64,000 nucleotides of DNA, from assembly GCF_905163445.1 (NCBI RefSeq), contig NC_053201.1, forward strand, positions 10,178,001 to 10,242,000, given 5' to 3'. A program made the position numbers and the translations under genes. This DNA is from Pararge aegeria (taxonomy: Eukaryota; Arthropoda; Insecta; Lepidoptera; Nymphalidae). The notes below the pieces were generated by a model. That model was not told the DNA's origin and ran no database searches. It worked only from the letters and a program-made list of their open reading frames with translations. The number at the start of each line of letters is the position of its first letter. Within the stretch, counting starts at the first letter, position 1. Positions 52,901-58,222 of the stretch are shown here, piece after piece.

Positions 52901-55322
52901 GGAACCACTAATCCAATTTGACTGAAAATAATGTAAGGCCAAAGAACTCAGTACACTTACCAAGAAGCGGTGATAGCCCATTAGGTAGAAGCTCGACTTC
53001 ACCTTCGGGGGGCCGAGTTTGAATCCCAGCTACCTCTAACTTTTCTAAGTTATGAGCGTTTTAAGTCATTAAAATATCACTTGTTTTAACGGTGAAGGGC
53101 ACTATCGTGAGGTAACCTGCATTCCTGAGCTCTACTTAATGTTTTCAAAGTTGGGTGTGTGAGTCCACAAATCCGCACCCCCCTTAAACCCTACTCATTG
53201 TGGGAGGAGACCTTTGCCCTGTACTGAGACGGTAGTGGGTTGATATAATGATGATACTTACCAAGGTAAAAATTAAAAGACTGTCTGCTCCGTAGTTTTA
53301 TTCATCTCCAAAAAATAAGCCATTTATATTTAGATTGCTTGCAGCAATAAGGCCGCCTTTGCATGCCTACAATTCTTGTTCTTTTGTTTATTCTATATTT
53401 TCTATATTTTGATGTTTGTGTGCAATAAAGTACCTATTTCTTCTTCTTTCTTCGTCTTCTTATATTAAGCCATTATTTCTAGATGTCATGGTGGTGAGTC
53501 AACAAATGCGCGACAACAAACTGACTTTAGAAGCTCAAGTTTACAATGAAAGACCCCTGGAATATTGCAGATTTGTCCGCATCGACGGTTTTGGTATGTT
53601 TTAACTGATCTAACTAAGCAAATGCCAGAGTGATTACTCGGGTGGTCAATTAATTTGTTGTGAATATTTAAGCATTTAGTGGTTACAAGGCGCCATTTTT
53701 ATATGTTAAATTTCGTAAGCAACGAGTTTTTTTGAATTTTGACTCACGCACTAACATTTCTTAGTATCTACAGCTATGGTAAAAAACCCCTTTATTGGTT
53801 ACAACCGCCTCGTTCGTCAAGGTGGTTAGCATGTTTAACTAAGTCCTGGGTTCGAATCCCGGGTCGCAGTAAATGTTAGGTATAGGTGTTTTTCTGCTAA
53901 AGAATTTTCATTACCAGCCTGGAGTTAGGAAATTGGCTGTGTCAACACCCGCGCGTCGGAGAGCACGCTAAGCCGTCGGTTCCGTTCAATATATTTATTG
54001 GTTATTGGGCGAGTTCATAAAGGCAACTATGTATTTATTAGTTTATGTTAATTATAATAAGTTTTAGTTTTCTTTGTTTTCAGAATTGCATTAGGTTAAC
54101 CTCATAATTATAACTTAAGTTTTGTAAATAAATAAATTATAACTAACTTGTAACAATAGTTGTTATAGGCCAGCAACCCGCGTTGGAGCAGCGTGGTGGG
54201 TTTGTGCTCTAAAACTATCTCTCCTACGAGAGAAGAGGCCTGTACCCAGCAGTGGGACGTTAATAAGTACGGATGGTTAAAACACCTTTTTTTTCAGGCT
54301 TCACCAGTACGAACGTCCCGGAAACGATCAGCAACTCGTCGAATCTCTCAACGGGTTTATGCGCCATATCTATTAGGAACCCGACGAGTCTTGAGCAGCA
54401 TCCTTGGGCCATCGTGGCGAGAATCAAGGGACAGGAAACTGAAGTGACGCGCTTCACAGACATCGCTTTCCCCGTTCCAAGCCCCCCGGGTAATGGAGGT
54501 ACTGTACGTAAGTTCGTTTGACGATATCCTATCTTTTAAATGTAAACGTACTTCAGAATAAATAATGAATATACTAAGACAATACACACAACGCCATCTA
54601 GCCCCAAAGTAAGCGTAGTTTGTGTTATGGGTACTAGGATGACTGATGAATATTTTAATAGTAATATACATAAATACTTATAATATACGTATGCATTTAG
54701 ACGATTCATGATTATCATTTGAAAGCTGATTGGCGCAGTGGGCAACGTCCCTGCTTCCTGAGTCCAAGGCTGTGGGTTCGATTCCAGAAGAATATTTGTG
54801 TGATGTACATTAGTGTTTAACTGTGTATGATAAGTATTTCTGTTGATTATACATAAAAATATTTATCTTAGTACTCATGAAACAAGCTACGCCTACTTCA
54901 GGTCGAGATGGCGATGTGTGCATTGCCCTAGTTTAAATATAGTAGGGTGGTAACTAGCCACGGCCAAAGCCTCCCACCAGACCGGAGAAAAAGCAGAAAT
55001 TATATATTCACAAATTGCCCCTACTGGGAATCAAACCTAGGACTACGTAATTTCACACCGCTCGCCGTTGCGCCAGAGAGGTCGTCAAAACTACTCTTGT
55101 TTAGTCCCTCATTTTACTATTGCAGAATTTCGTATCCCAGGAGCATGGATAATCGTAATGTCCATAGGGATGTGCATGATTCTACTCGCCAGTTTCATCG
55201 GGCCTAAGAAGAACAGGGAGTGGACGTACGCGCGTGCCAGCTCCATTAGAAACAGCTTCATGAAGAAGAAGGTGATACAAAACGCCAACGACACAAGCAA
55301 CAACACCGCAGTGGCTGCTTAG
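40918..55322 (+). CDS. Seven-Ig-domain type I membrane protein (12 exons, 808 aa)
   Basis: Spliced coding sequence, joined in frame: 40918-40966, 45290-45619, 46211-46537, 47570-47833, 48700-48960, 50279-50471, 51455-51630, 51774-51911, 52380-52550, 53483-53593, 54298-54507, 55126-55322. The total is 2427 nt. Residues 1-17 form a signal peptide. Seven Ig-like domains follow at about 27-122, 133-232, 243-320, 333-407, 415-518, 535-634 and 638-715, then a Pro-rich stalk, a helix at 751-769 and a basic 39-residue tail. All domains keep a C ... C-x-I-type pair and a later Trp; only domains 5 and 6 also have the canonical B-F cysteines. Ten N-glycosylation sequons are visible. The four-cysteine domain pattern recalls Fasciclin III domain 1. 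A cell-surface adhesion or recognition role is inferred; I do not recognise an ortholog. Confidence 0.88.
42121..42475 (-). mobile_element. Helitron-like element, intron 1
   Basis: CAACTGTCCGCTGATGAGTT, TATCTCCAACCACATTCATC, AACACTTCCAAGAATATGTG and ATATTTATAATATTTTAAGT: the reverse of 25425-25826. Confidence 0.6.
42560..42735 (+). mobile_element. LINE-like 3' tail (family M), intron 1
   Basis: CCGAGAAAAAGCCGTCAAGA, GCTCTTTTCCAACATCAAG and ATTTAACACATTGTTA. Confidence 0.5.
42910..43075 (+). mobile_element. SINE, family C, fragment, intron 1
   Basis: AGCAAAGACGTGATGCCGAG, AATCCGATTAGGGGCATG and CTAACAGGCTAGCCCGCTAC. Confidence 0.6.
43256..43280. repeat. (AT)n microsatellite, intron 1
   Basis: About 12 units. 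Confidence 0.9.
43318..43455 (+). mobile_element. SINE, family B, diverged, intron 1
   Basis: GATGAAAACATCATGAGAAA, GACAGTTCATAATGTCCACA and AAGTCTACCAATCCGCTAC. Confidence 0.5.
43978..44177 (+). mobile_element. SINE, family A, truncated, intron 1
   Basis: GTCGGCCGATTGGCGCAGTG to TTAGTACCCATAACAT. The expected GCTACGCTTAC end is replaced by family C sequence. Confidence 0.8.
44176..44390 (-). mobile_element. SINE, family C, truncated, intron 1
   Basis: AATCGGTGTCTACGTGACAT, ACTAGCCACCGCCCAAGCCT and CTGCCGGGAATCAAACCGAG. It joins the family A SINE tail to tail. Confidence 0.7.
44745..44930 (+). mobile_element. SINE, family B, 3' part, intron 1
   Basis: GCTGAAGGAAAACATCGAGA, GTGTGAAGTCTAGCAATCTG and GTAGTGGGCCGATAACGGGT. 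Confidence 0.65.
45290..45619 (+). CDS. Ig gene exon 2: domain 1
   Basis: Residues 17-126, phase 1 at both ends. Key residues are Cys55 (KCYLVSPSG), Cys88 (SQCRASITI) and Trp102 in LWTL. No B- or F-strand cysteine is present. Acceptor TTTTCAG, donor GTAAGA. Confidence 0.9.
45704..46145 (-). mobile_element. SINE-like family D, intron 2
   Basis: On the minus strand a tRNA-like head reads GAACTGCCTCAATGGTTAGC with the B box GGGTTCGAATCCCGGGG. The body on plus includes CTCCGAGGCACGGG and a doubled ACCCACCA(T/C)GCTG block. Confidence 0.6.
46211..46537 (+). CDS. Ig gene exon 3: domain 2
   Basis: Residues 127-235. Key residues are Cys165 (VRCQIVKPDG), Cys196 (TNCAVLVNV) and Trp211 in KWML. It is again a single-exon domain in phase 1-1. 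Acceptor TTTCAG, donor GTATAT. Confidence 0.9.
46940..47300 (-). pseudogene. RTE-type LINE ORF2 C-terminal fragment, intron 3
   Basis: The minus-strand translation gives TRVTDIAQRVAKLKWKWAGH, then IVWRTDGRW, VLEWRPRTDKRSVGRPPTRW and TDDIKR. These match the C-terminal end of RTE-clade reverse transcriptase proteins. A deletion and frameshift lie just upstream (near LRDQMR). The piece is dead and 5' truncated. Confidence 0.75.
47570..47833 (+). CDS. Ig gene exon 4: domain 3
   Basis: Residues 236-323. Key residues are Cys269 (ETCRLLGPHG), Cys289 (NICGFRVGNV) and the DSGYWEI signature with Trp304. The Cys spacing is short, 20 residues. Acceptor TTTCAG, donor GTAATT, phase 1-1. Confidence 0.9.
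48076..48122. repeat. Inverted repeat, 14-bp arms, around a TA tract
   Basis: AGGTTCGCTAGTGT (48076-48089) and its reverse complement (48109-48122). It lies in intron 4. Confidence 0.85.
48270..48455 (-). mobile_element. Interspersed repeat family K, intron 4
   Basis: CCCCTGTGTCCATCAACAAG, AGCATTGAAACAATGCTGCT and CCCCAAACGAGCTCTGTCAT. Confidence 0.6.
48700..48960 (+). CDS. Ig gene exon 5: domain 4
   Basis: Residues 324-410. Key residues are Cys353 (IYCRVKNPAG), Cys370 (RRCTITLDRV) and Trp386 in LWKL. It is a compact version of the same domain with 17 residues between the cysteines. Acceptor TTTTAG, donor GTAAAT, phase 1-1. Confidence 0.9.
49170..49247. repeat. Perfect inverted repeat, 25-bp arms, 28-base loop (intron 5)
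   Basis: Arms 49170-49194 and 49223-49247 (core GGAAATAATCAAAAAAGAAA) are exact reverse complements. Confidence 0.95.
49262..49575 (-). mobile_element. SINE, family B, full length, intron 5
   Basis: ATCAACCTATACCCGAACCG, CGATGTTTTCCTTTACCGTT, GGTGCGTGCTGGGATTCGAA and CCCCGAAGGTGAAGCCGAAG run in order to the head. Confidence 0.75.
49771..50120 (-). mobile_element. SINE, family A, with a 100-bp insertion, intron 5
   Basis: The family A tail and body run to CACACAAACATTTTCC. Unrelated sequence with a poly(A) end follows at about 49948-50048, and the SINE head resumes at GTGGGAATCGACCCACGG through GAGCCAATCGACCGTCA. Confidence 0.75.
50122..50245 (-). mobile_element. SINE, family C, head, intron 5
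   Basis: GACCAGAGAAAATTCTTACA, GGGGATCGAAACCAG and TCTAGGGAGGTCG. Confidence 0.5.
50279..50471 (+). CDS. Ig gene exon 6: first half of domain 5
   Basis: Residues 411-474 plus two bases of 475. Key residues are Cys434 (TLSCFLASP, the B-strand cysteine) and Cys445 (SCKFRDPSG). The exon end was chosen at the weak donor AA|GTACTT because it alone restores the frame into exon 7 (phase 2, codon 475 Asn). Confidence 0.8.
51263..51285. repeat. (AAAT)n microsatellite, intron 6
   Basis: Five to six tetranucleotide units. Confidence 0.9.
51455..51630 (+). CDS. Ig gene exon 7: second half of domain 5
   Basis: Residues 475-533 plus one base. Key residues are Cys485 (HDCNIRIMD) and WRC with Trp500 and Cys502, the F-strand cysteine. 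Acceptor TTCTAG, donor GTAAGC, which ends the exon in phase 1. Confidence 0.88.
51774..51911 (+). CDS. Ig gene exon 8: first half of domain 6
   Basis: Residues 534-579. Key residues are Cys556 (TMTCSIQAP) and Cys565 (RYCYFRSRNG). Acceptor TTCCAG, donor GTGAGT, phase 1. Confidence 0.88.
52380..52550 (+). CDS. Ig gene exon 9: second half of domain 6
   Basis: Residues 580-636. The segment YVGAGLDAGECGIRF holds Cys598, and DSGYWSCHVG holds Trp613 and Cys615. This is the domain most like Fasciclin III domain 1. Acceptor ATTCAG, donor GTAATA, phase 1. Confidence 0.9.
52605..52810 (+). mobile_element. SINE, family C, intron 9
   Basis: GGTGGGAGGCTTTGGCCGAG, ACCCCAAACAGGTTAACTCG and CTACCATCATGCTGCATCA. 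Confidence 0.6.
52970..53270 (+). mobile_element. SINE, family B, full length, intron 9
   Basis: GCGGTGATAGCCCATTAGGT, GGGGGGCCGAGTTTGAATCC, TAACGGTGAAGGGCACTATC and ACGGTAGTGGGTTGATATAA. Confidence 0.8.
53325..53450 (+). mobile_element. LINE 3' tail (family L), intron 9
   Basis: Hairpin ATTGCT/AGCAAT (53334-53348), AAGGCCGCCTTTGCATGCC and GTGTGCAATAAAG. It ends just before exon 10. Confidence 0.6.
53483..53593 (+). CDS. Ig gene exon 10: first half of domain 7
   Basis: Residues 637-673. Key residue Cys665 (LEYCRFVRIDG). The B-strand cysteine is absent (LTLEAQVYN). Acceptor TTTCTAG, donor GTATGT, phase 1. Confidence 0.87.
53795..54270 (+). mobile_element. SINE-like family D, intron 10
   Basis: Head ACCGCCTCGTTCGTCAAGGT with B box GGGTTCGAATCCCGGG. 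The body holds CTGGAGTTAGGAAATTGGCT, and the tail GGAGCAGCGTGGTGGGTTTG and CCCAGCAGTGGGACG. Confidence 0.65.
54298..54507 (+). CDS. Ig gene exon 11: second half of domain 7 and stalk
   Basis: Residues 674-743. Key residues are Cys695 (STGLCAISI) and Trp710 in PWAIV, where the F-strand cysteine is replaced by Ile712. A Pro-rich juxtamembrane stalk (FPVPSPPGNGG) follows. Acceptor TTTTCAG, donor GTAAGT, phase 1. Confidence 0.9.
54557..54562 (+). promoter_or_regulatory. Possible intronic polyadenylation signal (AATAAA)
   Basis: It lies 36 bases after an in-frame TGA (54519-54521) reached by reading through the exon 11 donor. Use at this site would give a soluble ectodomain ending RKFV. Confidence 0.35.
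54566..54695 (-). mobile_element. SINE, family A, tail half, intron 11
   Basis: AAGACAATACACACAACGCC, CTAGCCCCAAAGTAAGCGTA and ATACATAAATACTTATAATA. Confidence 0.8.
54718..54940 (+). mobile_element. SINE, family A, full length, intron 11
   Basis: AAAGCTGATTGGCGCAGTGG, GGCTGTGGGTTCGATTCC and GAGATGGCGATGTGTGCATT. It is inverted relative to the copy just upstream. Confidence 0.8.
54949..55085 (-). mobile_element. SINE, family C, head half, intron 11
   Basis: GTGGTAACTAGCCACGGCCA, CTACTGGGAATCAAACCTAG and GTTGCGCCAGAGAGGTCGTC. Confidence 0.65.
55126..55322 (+). CDS. Ig gene exon 12: transmembrane helix and tail
   Basis: Residues 744-808, stop TAG at 55320-55322. A helix (AWIIVMSIGMCMILLASFIG) is followed by PKKNREW and a KKK cluster, which favours an outside-in type I topology. 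The 39-residue tail has no ITAM, ITIM or C-terminal PDZ pattern that I recognise. Confidence 0.9.
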
Positions 55323-55787
55323 TATAATTTATATTGTAATATTTGAAGATTTAATTCCGGCAACTAGTTTTTTAAAGGATCAAAGACGCTGCTGACCCCA
55401 TTTAACAAACTAGCTCTCGGGCATAATAACTTTAACCGTAAACATACAACACATTCTATTAAGCATGGAATACTAACAGTCTAACCAAAGAAAACAATGA
55501 GTAAAGACGATTTCGATGCCGATTCAGTTTTTTGTCTAACCCCCTGGGAAAATGGTGAGCGCTGTCTTATCTGTGATCACTAAACTTGTCGAAAGTTCAA
55601 GTATGGTGCTTTGCATTTCAATAATGATACCTAGCTAAGAAAGACCTACATACGAAAAGTTAAGAGCCAGCAAAGCCTTTCTTAAGCCAAACATGCATGA
55701 ATATTTTCGTTTTGCCTATATTAAATCTTGAAGTATACAAAAAAAAACTGGGTTATAGAAAATATGAGAGTTGTACTTAATGAACAT

Positions 55788-55793
55788 AATAAA
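55788..55793 (+). terminator. Polyadenylation signal (proximal), Ig gene
   Basis: AATAAA 466 bases after the stop codon. Confidence 0.4.
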
Positions 55794-55938
55794 TTGTAAC
55801 ATAGTTATTTTTATGTATATTGTATCTATAAGTATACATTGTTTGTAAATTTCCGAGAGATATGCTTAATACTTATGAAGAATACGTCGTTTTTATTATT
55901 ACTATTACAATATTTGTATGCTGTTTATTATTTTTCAT

Positions 55939-55944
55939 AATAAA
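55939..55944 (+). terminator. Polyadenylation signal (distal), Ig gene
   Basis: AATAAA followed within 30 bases by a T-rich GTTGTTGAAG and TTTTTTCTGG context, a plausible 3' end. Confidence 0.4.
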
Positions 55945-56004
55945 AGTTGTTGAAGAAATATTTCATATTTTTTCTGGACTGCCTACGACTCACTACGTAG
56001 CTAT

Positions 56005-56440
56005 TAAGTTAAGCCTTAAATGAGTGGGTTGCTGCCAGTTGCGTGCATAGAGGGTATGCATAGGGTGTGCAGATGATATAACAAAGAAAATCTTCAATAC
56101 GAGTTATAAAAACTTAAGGGTAGGCTTTTTAGAACTCTTTATTGCCTATCCTTACGTTTTTTATAACTTGGACTGGAGATTTTTTTCATTTTATATAATC
56201 TGTCCGTTTAGTGCATACCCTGTATGCACGCTCAGGAGCTTTGTACTTTACCTCCAATGATATACACGATCTGCATGAAATGTAGACAGAGTTAAACTGA
56301 TAATACAATCTTTCCATTAAAAAAGATTTATTAAAAATTAGATACGACAGAGTTATGGTGTAAAATCGACAAACTCTTTCATCTTCGTAGTCCTATCCCG
56401 AAACAACCCTACTGTTTTTCAGGATAAAAATATCCTAAGG
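56005..56440 (-). mobile_element. Helitron-like element, interrupted by a MITE and cut by a LINE tail
   Basis: AAGCCTTAAATGAGTGGGTT before the MITE, then CTCAGGAGCTTTGTACTTTA, GAGTTATGGTGTAAAATCG and GGATAAAAATATCCTAAGG after it, follow the order of the body at 42121-42360. Confidence 0.55.
56036..56235. mobile_element. Family F MITE
   Basis: CAGTTGCGTGCATAGAGGGT and GCAGATGATATAACAAAG on the left mirror ATATAATCTGTCCG and GCATACCCTGTATGCACGC on the right. It is a long inverted repeat. Confidence 0.7.
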
Positions 56441-56580
56441 TTGCCTGGAAGAGATCGCTACTAAGCGATAAGGCCGCCCTTTGTATCCTACTTTTAAGTT
56501 TATTTTTGTTGTGTCCAGTGTTCTTTTTTACTATTTGTGGTAAATAAAAATATATGTAACAGCTATAAATATACAAAATT
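56437..56580 (+). mobile_element. LINE 3' tail (family L)
   Basis: AAGGTTGCCTGGAAGAGATC, hairpin ATCGCT/AGCGAT (56454-56469), then AAGGCCGCCC. Confidence 0.65.
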
Positions 56581-56724
56581 GCATTTATATTGTGCGAACA
56601 GACAGACCGACGAAAATTAAATAATTAAAATTAACACTTTGTTTTGGGTTCTCTATCTATTTTTAAGCTTTCCCGGACTACAATTTATAAAAAATATATT
56701 ATTATATATATTATATTTATAGAC

Positions 56725-56890
56725 TATTTGTACCCTGCCACGCTTCGCTGTGGCACATTGTGATTGAATGGTTGAGAAAAATAGATAAAAACAATCCTTG
56801 ATGCATATATCATGCTAAAATTTCAGCCCGATCATTGCAGAACTTTTTGAGTTTTTGAAGCGTACTCAGACCAACATAACATTTTTATAT
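56725..56890. repeat. Probable interspersed repeat of unknown class
   Basis: CCCTGCCACGCTTCGCTGTG and AATTTCAGCCCGATCATTGC resemble lepidopteran repeat edges from memory; there is no second copy in this window. Confidence 0.3.
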
Positions 56891-57009
56891 ATGTGTTTTA
56901 GCACTAAAGATGTCCCTCCTACTTCCAGAGGCAACCAGTATTATTTGGAAATTATAGACAGCTGCAATCATTGACTGCAAATCTTACATAGACTCTTCCG
57001 CACTTAAAG

Positions 57010-57210
57010 TTTTAGTAGTAGTACCTATTAAAGCATTTTGTGGCCAAGCTTGTCCAGGGAAGTCTCTACTACCCCCATGCCTATTTAAGCTGCTAGGCTG
57101 CGTTCCAGTCCGAAGGGTGTCATTTCATAGGATGTGTTCCTTGCATGGCATTCAAAGTGTTCCTCTGTTTATGAAACAAATTATGGTTTTTCACTAACCA
57201 TTAGGTTACC
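57010..57210 (+). mobile_element. Interspersed repeat family K
   Basis: GAAGGGTGTCATTTCATAGG, GTGTTCCTTGCATGGCATTC and AAGTGTTCCTCTG. Confidence 0.5.
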
Positions 57211-57214
57211 ACGG

Positions 57215-57990
57215 CTTGGTCCATCATTTATTACTATAAAAAATCCTTTAGGATGTTATCAACAATTATTATTAAATAAATAATTTTAACGCCCCCACAA
57301 TCTCCTCTAGGGCTAAATTTTTTTGAAATCTGATAGTAAGTGACCTTAATTTAACAAACATGAACCGAACCGAACTTTTATTAAATTATAAGTAAAAAAA
57401 TGAAAATTTTATACTTAAAGTCCCACAAACTTTAAGTATAAAAATTTAATTTTTTTTTCATTAGCCGTAACCGATTTTGTGATTTAAACTTCATTCAATA
57501 CATTCTTGTTTGCTCATAACATAGCATAAAAAAATTCTGTGCACATTTCATGTCTAAAAGAGTTAAAATTCAAAATTTAACGTTCCCGCTATACACTTCG
57601 GAGATTTAACACTTATAAAAAACTTAGCCTATCCATTAAGTCAATGTATCCTCTACATGGATGCAAAATTTCAATTCAATCGGATGTATAGTTTAATAGT
57701 TTTAACGGAACAACCGTAAAAAACTCTTTAGATACTTATAGATATAGATATAGATAAAGCACGGAATTAAGAAATTACAGAAGCCCATTCAGCCATTATT
57801 GAATGCAGCGCAGTGTCCAAAAACACTGCAAACGCGCCGCGCAATGCTCACTCCTCAAACTTTTCCCATTTTGATATTTTATGGTAAACCTTTAGAATAT
57901 CAGAGTTAAATAATTACTGCGAACTGCTTAACGGTATGAAGTAACTAACCGCCTGTTGGAGAAACACTACTAAAGTGGAGTGGTTTTTGA
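57215..57990. other. No gene recognised; upstream of the protease homolog
   Basis: An inverted repeat with 15-bp arms (TTTTATACTTAAAGT, 57407-57421 and 57429-57443) is present. The rest is AT-rich and likely includes the promoter region of the next gene. Confidence 0.4.
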
Positions 57991-57996
57991 TGCTTC

Positions 57997-58004
57997 TATA
58001 TAAG
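57997..58004 (+). promoter_or_regulatory. Candidate TATA box
   Basis: TATATAAG lies 164 bases before the ATG of the protease homolog. Digestive-type serine protease genes of insects often have TATA promoters, which fits; no clear initiator was found. Confidence 0.4.
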
Positions 58005-58167
58005 TCGTGTACACGGTTTCTGTGTGTTCCTTATTCTGTGAGATAGATATGTAATTATATATTAAAAAGTTATAATTAAGATAAAAGACTAATCACCCGA
58101 TAAAGAACGAGTAGAATGTTATAGATTCTTTAATTAGTACTTATTTGACCTTAATTAAATAATCACG

Positions 58168-58222
58168 ATGAAAATGTTAATAATTCTAACAGTGATATGT
58201 GGAATTATTGCAAATATAAATG
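58168..58222 (+). CDS. Protease homolog exon 1: signal peptide
   Basis: MKMLIILTVICGIIANIN plus one base. Donor GTATGT. Confidence 0.85.

Noticed and set aside
40918..55322. Naming the Ig gene as Fasciclin III, hemolin or Dscam
   Set aside because: Seven divergent domains with this cysteine pattern and a short tail do not match any of these overall. Only the single-domain resemblance to Fasciclin III is supportable.
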